Shown: positions 1 through 8,636 of the stretch, one piece after another
Layout: each line of letters opens with the position of its first letter
Numbering within the stretch: position 1 is the stretch's first letter
Program-made: the position numbers and the translations under genes
NCBI GenBank assembly: GCA_018806915.1
Contig: JAGKQI010000090.1
Coordinates: 496,001 to 560,000, forward strand
DNA: 64,000 nucleotides
Source of the DNA: Phytophthora colocasiae
Taxonomy: Eukaryota > Oomycota > Peronosporomycetes > Peronosporales > Peronosporaceae
Direction: 5' to 3'
The notes under the pieces: model-generated
The model's database searches: none
What the model was told of the DNA's origin: nothing
Seen by the model: only the letters and a program-made list of their open reading frames with translations

Positions 1-120
1 TCACAGAGCAAGTACTTTATTGGCTAAAACACACTAAATACGAATACCTTCAAAAATTAAATTTACAAATTTAATTTTTGACTCATAACTCAGGCGATGA
101 CAGATCAGTCGCCTACCTGG

Positions 121-190
121 TTGGCGGCGAGCTTATTGAGGGCCCATTATGGGAGCAGGGTTGTCGCGGGTTCAAGTCCCGTTAATTCTC
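121..190 (+). other. tRNA-derived fragment (B-box relic)
   Basis: A perfect 5-bp T stem with the loop TTCAAGT (166-182) forms a good RNA polymerase III B box (GGTTCAAGTCC). The 3' strand that follows (TAATTCT) has no matching 5' acceptor strand upstream, and no proper D or anticodon arm folds. It is therefore better read as a tRNA-derived relic, possibly SINE-like, than as a working tRNA gene. Confidence 0.25.
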
Positions 191-1552
191 CGCACTGATT
201 TGGTAAGTAAAGCATCTATTCAACCTCACTGTGCAAGACACTCGACTAACATTTTGTTGTTTAGAATACAGCTAATATGCGCTACATGTACTCTTCTACA
301 CCTTTACCTGCAGTTTTAGTAACAGCTTTCTTAGACGCTTGGTTTTTTGCTGCCAGCCCCAGCAAGTTCCTTGAGCACTTCATGGGTAAACAGCCTCACC
401 CCAACTGCGACTCGTTTACGCTTTGTCGCTTCTTCGTGGCCAGCCACTTGACTGTTTGTCCTCCGTAAGTTAATTTCCGTCGAAACTTGATCACAAGTAT
501 AAATATAAAAGGTGAGGGTGGAATAACCCAAACCTCAAACGGTCACAAAAATGACACTCACTCAGCGCTTTCAATACTGAAAGCAAGACTAAATTAGGCC
601 GTAAACTGATTAAGTCGATTTTTTTCTTCTCCACGGGCATGAGCTTAATTTCATTAGTCTGCTACTACAAAAAATCGAGAAAAAATCTCTGGTTTGCGAA
701 GTTTCAGAAACTGTCTCACTTTTTGTCAACGCATAAGTAGATGCCGAGTAATTCGAGCATCTTTTATCTCGGCCCATATTTGATTTTTTACCTTACGAGA
801 AATCGCGGAAGTCCAAGCGAAGTAGTAAGTGGTCGTGCTTTCAATCGTAGCTTCATAAAATAACTACCTACAGTATATACTAGTAGTACTATGCGTCCAT
901 GTCAATCTACTGTACTCCTAGACACTTGTGCTTGATGTCGCTAAAGCAACAATGATCCTGTGTTGGATCCTATGATTCCGAGAACTAGCTGGGCCAAACG
1001 CTGCTATGCTGTGTGAGCATTCAACGACGCAAACTACATCGTGTTGAGAGGAGCTCAGTTTGAGCTGATGGTCACCGCACAAAATTCATCCAAGCTACAA
1101 CCCAACACAGGTCAAGTGATGCGATACGCGGTGTCTTTGCAACAAAATCTCCGCCAAGTCTCCAAGCTTTGGCCAACTCGAGCTCTCGGCGTCCTAGATT
1201 GCCCTCAAGATGTAGTCTTATGTTAAAGCTTCGACTTGATTCAGTTGCATTACAGGTAAATCTTCACGTTTAACAAGGATTTTACGGTAGGAAGCATGGG
1301 GGTGTCGACTTCAATTCAGATGGCACACTGGACATCACTTTGTCAAGCTCGGTGTCAGTGACTCTGCCACCTTCTACTGTAAAGAAGGTTTAATCTACAC
1401 TACATCTCCATCCTAGTTTGCGCCGTACTAAAGGCCAAGAATCCCATACCGAATCCAGCAGAGACGCAGACCTTAATCTGCTGGAGACGTTTGATGAGAC
1501 AGGGGCAGTTGACCGCTTCTTTGCTCCACCACTCCACAGCATGAGGAGAGGC
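191..1552. other. Intergenic stretch, no gene recognised
   Basis: Only short open frames are present (for example 277-468 and 1041-1226). None has recognisable domains, and the base composition is AT-rich and non-coding in character. No terminal repeats or RNA genes were seen. Confidence 0.5.
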
Positions 1553-1815
1553 GTTACTGCAACCATAGTACGACAATACAACAACCCGTAAAACAACCTT
1601 ACAAGCTAAAAGCAACCACATCACCAGGTAAGGAATAATAACTTACACGAACACGTCGTCGTTGTCACCAATTCACTTCATATATTACGCTGCAGAGTCT
1701 AAAAATAGACATGTGTAAGTCACATACAATAGGGTATACCACACTATATTTAGTGTGCTACATAACTACATGTGGTACACACATTGAACACTTGGCGATT
1801 TTCAGAGCGAACGAC

Positions 1816-2076
1816 ATGGACAGAAGATCGCTTTCCCGCGAGTTGGTGCGCGCGCGAATCGAAGAGCTCGGAGAAATGAAAAACACCGTCGAGAAGATTG
1901 GTTCAAGTCTGGAGAGCATTTTGCGCCTTCAGGTCCAGCTGTTGTCCCGGATTGCAGAGAACGAGGAAACCATTTATGCTTTGGCTTCCGAGCTAGAAAA
2001 CTCCAGCGACATTCAAGACTATCCGCTATCTTTTCGAGCGCTACTGGATGTGGCAGTAGCCAGATTGAACGAATAG
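1816..2076 (+). CDS. Small hypothetical coiled-coil protein (86 aa)
   Basis: Family not recognised. The frame is open further upstream, but the N-terminal extension looks non-coding. The ATG at 1816 begins a charged, helix-rich protein (starts MDRRSLSREL) with heptad-like spacing of Leu and Ile through about residues 10-60. No signal peptide or membrane segment is visible. The protein could form a short coiled-coil dimer. It lies alone on the plus strand, between the 1553/3037 inverted repeats. The composition (Glu/Arg/Leu-rich, no low complexity) favours a real gene, but no expression signal is evident and it could be a remnant. Confidence 0.45.
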   Translation: MDRRSLSRELVRARIEELGEMKNTVEKIGSSLESILRLQVQLLSRIAENEETIYALASELENSSDIQDYPLSFRALLDVAVARLNE

Positions 2077-2402
2077 TGTTGCGTTCCTCCTGATAAAGCT
2101 AATACTGCTTTATTATTGCTTATTTCAGCTCGTCCACTAGTTTCTCATGAATGGCCTTCACTTTATCAGCTGTACCACGAGCAATGCGACTTTCACGTGA
2201 ATTGCACAAGATCATTCACAACATGCGTAAGCGCATGACAATGGAGTTTTGGAATCTGAGAAACAAAGAGGAAAGTTTCCGCCATGTAAGACGTTAATGT
2301 AACCACAATAGCTAAAAGCAACCATACACGTAAAAACAACCATATACAACAAAAGCAACCATACCTGAGAAGCTTGATGGTCTGGTTGTTCAGAGTCCTC
2401 TT

Positions 2403-2759
2403 TTACTCGCTAACCATCACCACCCAAAGGATCATTAGCAAAATACAAAATCTTAGGAAAATGACCAGGTTAACGAACGAACCAGAATTTCGAGCATAAT
2501 CTTCGCGCGTCTTAGTCGTAGAAACCCCTTCGTCTTCATCTTCGTCGTCCAAATCGTCCCCAGGTTCGAAATCCTTGTCACTGAGGTCGTCATCTTCAAT
2601 ACCAAGCGCGTCATAAGCGACCTTGAGGCTTCTGTTAAGGCTTCGCAACTTCCGGCCTACAGAAACTTGCATCAGAAATCTGCTTACACTCAGTTCTAAT
2701 AATACCCTCTCATTCATAAGCGTACCGGCCTTTGCTGGGAGCGTTCTGTGGTTCTCCAT
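2403..2759 (-). CDS. Hypothetical acidic protein with C-terminal membrane segment (118 aa)
   Basis: Family not recognised. The N-terminal half is basic and mixed. Residues of about 55-80 form a strongly acidic Asp/Glu tract (DDEDEDEG), and the last 20 or so residues are hydrophobic (near FLRFCILLMILWVV), suggesting a tail anchor. No signal peptide is present. Acidic tracts of this kind also occur at the N termini of transposases, so this may be a fragment of a mobile-element protein. It is convergent with the small plus-strand gene at 1816. Confidence 0.35.
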   Translation of the reverse strand: MENHRTLPAKAGTLMNERVLLELSVSRFLMQVSVGRKLRSLNRSLKVAYDALGIEDDDLSDKDFEPGDDLDDEDEDEGVSTTKTREDYARNSGSFVNLVIFLRFCILLMILWVVMVSE

Positions 2760-2841
2760 TAGTCCCCGCCCGTTCCTCGCTGGATGTGCTAGAAGATCCT
2801 CCCCCTCCCGCGCAGATCTTCAAATGAGCGGTTCAGAGAAG

Positions 2842-2882
2842 TCGTACTTAATCATATCGTACTTAATCATATCGTACTTAAT
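2842..2882. repeat. 15-bp tandem repeat, about 2.7 copies
   Basis: The unit TCGTACTTAATCATA is repeated twice exactly and followed by a partial third copy. It lies just upstream of the minus-strand ORF at 2403-2759. It is a small local duplication without visible function. Confidence 0.8.
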
Positions 2883-3331
2883 AAAATTTGTGTAACGTTT
2901 GTGTATCTATTACGTAGCATTTGTGTATGGTGTAGGGATTATTTTTTTAGAATTTTTGGTTTAGTTTACGACGGTAATTTTTAAAATGTGCTATAGCAAC
3001 CATGAAAGGCGTTAAAGCAACTTTACATGTCTCATATATGGTTGCAGTAACGAGTCCGCAGCATGAGAAATCAAGCTCATTAGAGCGAATTCATAGCGAC
3101 CAACCTACGCTTTTGTATAAGCTGACGATGATGGCGAGTCGAGGACTCGGGTACGTACTGCCAATCAGTATTTTTTCGCGTTAATCACTCTGCATTTCTC
3201 GTCCCAATAATCATGAGCATCCCACAGTCTCGGACTCGCTTGCTTGGGCTCCAGCAGCCTATGCAGCAACCCACATGAGAGACAGGAAAATTGATCAAGT
3301 TCCTTCGGAGCTTTGCTGCTTGATTCCCAGA

Positions 3332-3347
3332 CTCATTCTCAATTGTA
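3332..3347 (+). promoter_or_regulatory. Oomycete initiator element of the aquaporin gene
   Basis: ACTCATTCTCAATTGT closely matches the oomycete initiator consensus GCTCATTYYNCAWTTT. It lies about 60 nt upstream of the ATG at 3393, which is the usual distance for transcription start in oomycetes. The motif match is seen directly; its function is inferred from the known consensus. Confidence 0.65.
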
Positions 3348-3392
3348 CTTTCAACTACACAAGCAATACCTTCGGACTCGAATCTACACATC

Positions 3393-4307
3393 ATGGTCAA
3401 GTACGCGGCAGACCAGGAGAACCTGGTGATCAACGCTGAAGCTGACAAGGTCGAAAGTGGATACGCCAACATGCCAGCCACCCCCAAGGCGACGGACCTC
3501 GTGCCGATCATGGCCGAGAAACGTACCGGTCTCTACCGGTTCGCCGTGCAGAGTGTGCATCTTCGTGAATGCTTCGCTGAATTTCTCGGTACCTTCGTCA
3601 TGATCGTGTTCGGTATGGGCGTCAACAACCAAGTGACCAACTCAGAAAACGCTAACGGCACGTGGCTTAGTATCAACATTTGCTGGGGCATCGGAGTGAT
3701 GATCGGCGTCTACTGCTCAGAAGGTATCAGCGGAGCCAACCTAAACACGGCCGTCACTCTTGCTCACTGTGTGTACGGCCGGTTACCGTGGTGGAAAGCC
3801 CCAGGCTACATGTTCTCGCAGTTTTTGGGTGCTTTCTGTGGTGCGTTTACGATTTGGGTCATGCAGTGGCAGAACTTGAACAAAATCGACCCCAACCGCG
3901 AAACTACGCAGAGCAGCTTCTCAACGTACCCTGCTGAGGGTATTTCGAATTACACGGCGTTCTACACGGAGTTCATCGGCACGGGTATGCTGGTGCTTGC
4001 CATTTATGCTATCACGGATACCAAGAACCGTCCCGCTGGCAAGTACGGCAATGCCTTCGCTTTCGCTCTTATGATCATGGCTCTGGGTATGGCGTTCGGT
4101 ATGAACACTGGTTACGCGGTGAATCCTGCACGTGACTTCGGTCCTCGTCTCTTCACGTTGTGCGCTGGCTGGGGCACGAAGACGTTTACGTCGCATCATT
4201 ACTACTTCTGGATCCCCATTGTTGCGGACCTGTTGGGTGGTGTTGCTGGTGCAGGTCTCTATCGTATTATGGTGGAGATCCACCACCCCCAGACGCCTTT
4301 GCCTTAG
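3393..4307 (+). CDS. Aquaglyceroporin-like MIP channel (304 aa)
   Basis: Membrane channel of the major intrinsic protein family, expected to pass water and/or small solutes such as glycerol. It is intronless, with the usual six hydrophobic segments and two re-entrant half-helices. The second signature is canonical for the glycerol-facilitator branch: NPARD at residues 244-248 within GYAVNPARDFGPRLF. The first signature is altered: it reads NLNTAVTLA at 116-124, so NPA has become NTA at 118-120. About 50 residues of hydrophilic N terminus precede the first membrane segment. The ATG at 3393 is preceded by an initiator element, and the frame is undamaged, so this appears to be an active host gene. 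Substrate cannot be told from sequence alone. Confidence 0.93.
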   Translation: MVKYAADQENLVINAEADKVESGYANMPATPKATDLVPIMAEKRTGLYRFAVQSVHLRECFAEFLGTFVMIVFGMGVNNQVTNSENANGTWLSINICWGIGVMIGVYCSEGISGANLNTAVTLAHCVYGRLPWWKAPGYMFSQFLGAFCGAFTIWVMQWQNLNKIDPNRETTQSSFSTYPAEGISNYTAFYTEFIGTGMLVLAIYAITDTKNRPAGKYGNAFAFALMIMALGMAFGMNTGYAVNPARDFGPRLFTLCAGWGTKTFTSHHYYFWIPIVADLLGGVAGAGLYRIMVEIHHPQTPLP

Positions 4308-5303
4308 GGGAAAGACATACTACACGTAGACCATGGCGGTTAACTGCGAAATGGACCGAAAAATACAATATTTAACCAGAAAACAAGTATTGGTTGCGCT
4401 CAAATGGACTGAATTGTTGCGTGAACTTCACACAGACAACAACAACAGCAGCATCCCTTCTCTCTTCTCCGTCTGAATTGAATCCAAACTCTTAACCGTC
4501 GCATTCATCATGTTCACAACCACAGCATCCTTATTCCAGTACTTGCATTTACAAAGCAAAAGTGGTGCCTATAGTATGTCGATCTAATTAATTGATGTGA
4601 TCAGTCGATGAAAAAGCTGAGAAATCCAATCCCGAAACGTGATCCGTAGATCACGTAAAGATATCATCAGTGCTGGTATTCAATTCATTACCAGTCAGTT
4701 GTACTTATATTTGTCTTCGAATCATGTTTCTGGGCATGGGCATCTGTCGGCTACAGCCGAAGAGCTGGTTTTCGGAGCACGAGGAATGGGGCTTCATCCA
4801 GATGTACACTATCCAGAGAAAAAGGGAGCTCTGCCACCAACCACAAACGGACAGACGTCCTCGCTACCGCAGTCGATACGCGGGACCTCCAGTAGCTTTA
4901 GCAAAGTAGTCATTTCCGCTTTTACTTCGTCGAAAACACCCACCACTCCACACCCGCAACACGAGCACAAGCGTTTGAGGGTTCGATCAATACCAGCTTA
5001 CTATTTGCATCCCCAAGAAACATGTCAACGTGCTGAAGGAAATGGAGACAGAAAGTTAACAAGTCACCAGGGCGCGGCATCTTCAAGAACTCTACGAATT
5101 GACGCATGTGATAACAAGCCTGGGTTGATCCTTCAAACTGGATCATGCGCCAGTAATGAAAAAGTGTAATCGACTTGTGGTTATATTCGTAAGTCCACGA
5201 GTAAAGAATGATGTAATTGCGTCAGATTTCAACGGGAAAACGAGTCGACTAATGAGACGCGACCTGGAGGGAGCAAGTTCTATAGCCTGATCACTACGTG
5301 TGC
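4308..5303. other. Downstream of aquaporin, no gene recognised
   Basis: This stretch includes the presumed 3' untranslated region. Open frames at 4639-5169 (lacking an ATG start) and 4922-5146 (minus) overlap each other and match no family I recognise. I do not call them genes. Confidence 0.4.
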
Positions 5304-5304
5304 T

Positions 5305-5390
5305 CGAGCATCTGCAGACTATTTCACCACGTTTTGACTTAATAAGGAGTTATTAAGTCAAAACGTGGTGAAATAGTCTGCAGATGCTCG
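5305..5390. repeat. Near-perfect 41-bp hairpin palindrome
   Basis: The arms at 5305-5345 and 5350-5390 are exact reverse complements over 41 bp, separated by only four bases (GGAG). The outer arm begins CGAGCATCTGCAGAC. The palindrome would extrude as a long cruciform or be transcribed as a hairpin. No ORF overlaps it. Confidence 0.95.
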
Positions 5391-6093
5391 TAAATCACTC
5401 CAATCCACTTAAGAATTTGCACCCTAGCTCAATTTGATTCGCTCGCCAATCTCCCAATTGTTGTAGTATAGTTCAAGCGCCCTGCGTCTTTCATGCACTC
5501 TAGAAGAGAGTGACGAGTCAATTGCGAAGCTGTTGAAGAACGTCAGTAGTTTTGTCTGCACAAATTTGTCGAAGCGATCCGATCTTCAACAAAATAGTCG
5601 TAGAACTCGACGCCGGTCTTGTAGGAAATGCTACAATGAAGAACATGAATTGGAATAAGGATACCATATTTTAAAAAAATGTATTTTCTTGTTTAGTATA
5701 GTCTCTGAAATAAATGTCAGAGAAATGAAGAACGTTTCCATCGAAGCGGATATCTTTGCAATGAGCGCTGAAGTAATGCACGTCAAACTATCCAAACACG
5801 ATGTAAGTGGTGAATGTTACGCGAGGAAGACATGCAAAATTGGAACTGTCGAACCAAGTTCGGCTACGCCAACGAGGGCTTGATGAAAACGTCGTCCAGG
5901 GTTTCGTAGACTCCCAGTCGCGCAAACCATCGGAGGCCGCTCCAAGGGATGAGGAACCGACATCGCGCAGCGATCAGAAGGACCAGAAGATGGATCATTG
6001 CAATAACTCCTCGTGTGAGATGTATATGAAGCGCATCTCACTGCCGCTAGCCAAACAGAGTCTCAGTTTAGACTCTACACTTCACTGTACTAG
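5391..6093. other. No gene recognised
   Basis: Short frames only (5689-5883, 5807-6106 and the minus-strand 5817-6041), mutually overlapping and without domains. A plus-strand initiator-like TCATTTCACA at about 6145 probably belongs to the effector-like pseudogene downstream. Confidence 0.4.
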
Positions 6094-6636
6094 TACACTA
6101 CAGTAGAGAGCGGGCTGTCGATAGCAAATCTGCACTCTGTTTCTTCATTTCACACGCTGGTTCAGTTCAATTTCCGACAGAAGTCGATCACTTGGAGTGT
6201 AAGTCTGTCTCTACAGTACCGGTATACACATTACTCCTATTGGCACGCTGCGTCGGGCTCTGAACCCCACGCCTATATTCGCAACATTGATACTCAAGGT
6301 GTCAATGGCAACAATATTCAACACCTCAAAGGAAACCGAGAACTGGTCCTGACAAATGCCGAGAACGAAGAGAGAGGAATATCTTTTTCATCGGCGAGTA
6401 AACTTCTCGGCAGGTTAAAGGCTCGGATCAACGGGAACGCAGGAGCCAAGACGGAAAAGCTCACTGGGACGCAAGTTAAAACAGTCTCGAGAGAGGTGGC
6501 GGTGGTAGTGAGGAAGGACCCGAAGGCATGGCCAGTTATCAAGACAAGCTTAAAGGTTCTGTATGGTACAGTTCTGTTTGCGCTCATCGCCGCTGGTGTC
6601 TACGCTGTCCTCCGTCAAATGCAAAACTACATGTAG
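6094..6636 (+). pseudogene. Headless paralogue of the RxLR-like effector family
   Basis: The frame is open from 6094 to the TAG at 6634 and has no in-frame ATG until near the end, so the signal peptide and start are missing. The C-terminal half is clearly homologous to the effector at 6771-7199. It keeps a NREL...NEER arrangement, a Trp-Pro within a KDPKAWP motif, an LYG motif and a C-terminal hydrophobic segment. An initiator-like TCATTTCACA survives upstream (about 6145). The gene is in opposite orientation to its two intact relatives, pointing to local duplication with inversion. A missing upstream exon is the alternative to a pseudogene. Confidence 0.6.
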
Positions 6637-6770
6637 TCAAGAAAATATACCGTTTCTTTTGCTTGCATGTAGTGGTTTAAAGTGTTATTTTCCTAACCAC
6701 AACGACAACTGTAGTACATTGCATCAGAATATCAAAACAACATCGCGTCGGGTAAAAGGTATTCAAACAC

Positions 6771-7199
6771 TTAGTAGTTCTTCTGCGAAAGCATGGCAGT
6801 CACACCGACAATGATGAGGGTCGCGAGCGTTGTGCCGTAGAGGATCTTCAGACCTGTCTTCACTTTAGGCCAAATCCTGCGGTCCTTCTTCACGTTCGTC
6901 GCCACTTCCTTCGTGACGGACTTGATCTCACGGTCACTGAGCGTCTTCGCCTGCTTAGCCCCACCGCTGCGGACACTAGCAACCTTGCCGGCGAATTTTG
7001 TGAAAAAACTTCCTCCAGCTCGCTCTTCCTCGAGGGAATCCGGCAGCCACCACTGATCCTCCTTCAGTTCACGGCTAGTCTCGACGTTTGCTTCGTGCTC
7101 GGCATTGCGGAGATGAGCGACGTTTTCGGCGCTGGTAAAGCTGACACAGGTCGCGACGAAAGTAGCCACGACCAGGGCTAGGAAGACGCTCAAACGCAT
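6771..7199 (-). CDS. Secreted RxLR-like effector candidate (142 aa)
   Basis: Predicted secreted, host-directed protein of a plant pathogen. The chosen start is the ATG at 7199; the frame extends three codons further without an ATG. Residues 1-24 are a typical signal peptide (MRLSVFLALVVATFV). A canonical RxLR is absent. In its place are a degenerate SREL (about residue 42) and an EEER (about 57), matching the RxLR-dEER layout in spacing only. The C-terminal domain carries a Trp-Pro motif (RRIWPKVK), an LYG motif, and a hydrophobic stretch of about 18 residues near the end. The last feature is unusual for a soluble effector and suggests membrane association in the host. It is the closest paralogue of the plus-strand pseudogene beside it. 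Confidence 0.75.
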   Translation of the reverse strand: MRLSVFLALVVATFVATCVSFTSAENVAHLRNAEHEANVETSRELKEDQWWLPDSLEEERAGGSFFTKFAGKVASVRSGGAKQAKTLSDREIKSVTKEVATNVKKDRRIWPKVKTGLKILYGTTLATLIIVGVTAMLSQKNY

Positions 7200-7206
7200 C
7201 GGAATC

Positions 7207-7220
7207 ACTTTGAGAAATGA
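7207..7220 (-). promoter_or_regulatory. Initiator-like motif upstream of effector
   Basis: Read on the minus strand, TCATTTCTCAAAGT matches the core of the oomycete initiator. It sits only 8-21 nt before the ATG at 7199, closer than usual, so the match may be partly fortuitous. Confidence 0.4.
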
Positions 7221-7765
7221 ACATCTTTATCGATCAGACTGATCGAGGGCCGTACATGTAACATCTGGAGCAGAAGAGAGTTAAGAGCCGCTTCGCCGTT
7301 CGTAGACTTTGTATTGAATTCCTACTGGAAAAGAGGTCCGATCCGATAGGCAATCTTCAACAGAGCTCCAAGATACACATATGTTCGGCCGTAAGTAAAC
7401 ATGTGAACTGGCCTCCACAACTGCCTCGCAAAAGTTTTGACGGTCAAACACGCGTGAAGAAGGCATACGTAGACACCTAAATTGGGTGTCGTTGGCCGTA
7501 GAATATAGATCGTTACATTGCCTTCGTTGCGCACACCGAAAAATATTCAGGTAGTGCGAACACTAGTCTACCGCTAGTACACTGTAACGAATACAATCTA
7601 GCATTGTGCTCAACCATGAACTTCGAGCATTGTGCTATTACAAAACGGGAGCAAAACCCTCAAGTCATTCTACACTACGGTCTCAAATGACCCTCCGACG
7701 CGCTTCTCGATGGATAGATTGTTTGTGAAACCGACCTAGCCACTTGAACGGGAGCTTTAGGTAGT
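7221..7765. other. Spacer between the two effector genes
   Basis: No gene is recognised. Short minus-strand frames (7281-7466, 7322-7534) have no domains. The stretch holds the presumed 3' region of the effector at 7766-8458. Confidence 0.4.
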
Positions 7766-8458
7766 CTACGCGGATCCAGATTCAGACGTCGACGCAGACG
7801 CGGATGTAGACGCAGACGCGGATGTAGACGCAGACGCAGACTCAGAAGTAGAGGCAGATTCAGACGCAAACGGTGAGGTCGCCGCAGAAGCCGCAGACGC
7901 TGACGCTGATGCAGACGCAGCGGCACTAACAGTACCGGTAGTCGTAGTGATGGGGCCTGAAGCCGCGTCCTTGTTGAACAGCAACTTGTAAGCTCCGTAC
8001 AGGGCCAGACCACCGACGGTAACACCCAGCGTAACCTTGACGAACTTGCGAAGACGAGGCCAAGACTTGGGGTTCTTCACCACCGACGTAGAGATCATAG
8101 CCGACAGCTTAGCAATCGATTCGTCACTCATCTTAGCGCTTTCCTTAGCGGTCGCAGCCAACATAATAGCACGCTTCACAACAGCTTCGTCACCGTTAGC
8201 GTTCTTGATCATCTGCTCCGCCTTCGTCAGGGTCGATCCCTCCTTAATCTTGGTGAGGAAACCACCGGCAATCTTAGCGACGTTGTCCTTGTTCACAGGA
8301 GCAGCAGCACGAAGACGACGTTCTTCACTGCCCATGGCCTTGTTAAAAATCGCCATGTCCTCGGCGTAGTCTTGAGCAAGTGTTGAGGCCTGAACGAAGT
8401 TGGAGGTGCAAGCCACGAACGTGGCCACGATAAGAGCAAGGAAGACGGCGAAGCGCAT
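7766..8458 (-). CDS. Secreted RxLR effector candidate with Ala/Ser repeat tail (230 aa)
   Basis: Predicted secreted effector. The signal peptide is residues 1-24 ([19 protein letters not shown]). It is followed by SEERRLR at about residues 44-50, an RRLR motif directly overlapping an EER. The EER normally follows the RxLR, so the order here is reversed or compressed. The central helical domain shares the family pattern of the gene at 6771: a conserved [12 protein letters not shown] segment, then a hydrophobic segment ending [10 protein letters not shown]. The last 65 or so residues are a low-complexity Ala/Ser/Thr tract encoded by a short DNA repeat. The tract is absent from the two paralogues, so it is probably a recent slippage product. 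Confidence 0.8.
   Translation of the reverse strand: MRFAVFLALIVATFVACTSNFVQASTLAQDYAEDMAIFNKAMGSEERRLRAAAPVNKDNVAKIAGGFLTKIKEGSTLTKAEQMIKNANGDEAVVKRAIMLAATAKESAKMSDESIAKLSAMISTSVVKNPKSWPRLRKFVKVTLGVTVGGLALYGAYKLLFNKDAASGPITTTTGTVSAAASASASASAASAATSPFASESASTSESASASTSASASTSASASTSESGSA
7770..7925. repeat. Short tandem repeat encoding the Ala/Ser effector tail
   Basis: Variants of the hexamer GCAGAC and the related GCGGATGTAGAC are repeated many times. Read on the minus strand they give alternating Ala, Ser and Thr. Such repeats expand and contract easily, so tail length is likely to vary between strains. Confidence 0.8.
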
Positions 8459-8498
8459 GACTGTAGATTATTCTGAACAAGGTTTCGGGGGAGGAAGC

Positions 8499-8512
8499 AG
8501 ATTCGAGAATGA
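8499..8512 (-). promoter_or_regulatory. Initiator-like motif upstream of effector
   Basis: On the minus strand TCATTCTCGAATCT resembles the oomycete initiator core and lies about 40-55 nt upstream of the ATG at 8458, a normal distance. Confidence 0.5.
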
Positions 8513-8636
8513 CAACATACTGTAGTTGTTTCGGTGACGTGGAGCGTGCAGTGCCGCACTACATACAGTGCGTGCCATCATGGCATTGCAATGCATCCAG
8601 AATTGGGATGTCCGATCCGATTAGCTTTCCTGAACA

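Larger units (their letters stand above)
1553..3051. repeat. Region bounded by a 15-bp perfect inverted repeat
   Basis: GTTACTGCAACCATA at 1553-1567 recurs as its exact reverse complement at 3037-3051. Related GCAACCATA/GCAACCACA motifs are scattered inside (near 1613, 2318 and 2364). The interval encloses two small ORFs. No convincing target duplication flanks it, so calling it a mobile element is an inference from the paired termini only. Confidence 0.3.

Noticed and set aside
331..531. Minus-strand frame with a basic TKRKRVAVGVRLF stretch
   Set aside because: Overlaps an equally long plus-strand frame, has no recognisable domain and no promoter motif; treated as chance.
1390..1624. Two overlapping minus-strand frames near 1.5 kb
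   Set aside because: They overlap in different frames, have no domains, and show low-complexity Val/Leu runs.
4639..5169. 176-codon plus-strand open frame
   Set aside because: Begins without an ATG, has no motif, and overlaps another open frame on the opposite strand with equal claim.
6163..6230. Tiny GTAAGT...CAG interval as an intron of the effector pseudogene
   Set aside because: Only about 18 bp, too short to splice, and it does not bring an ATG into frame.
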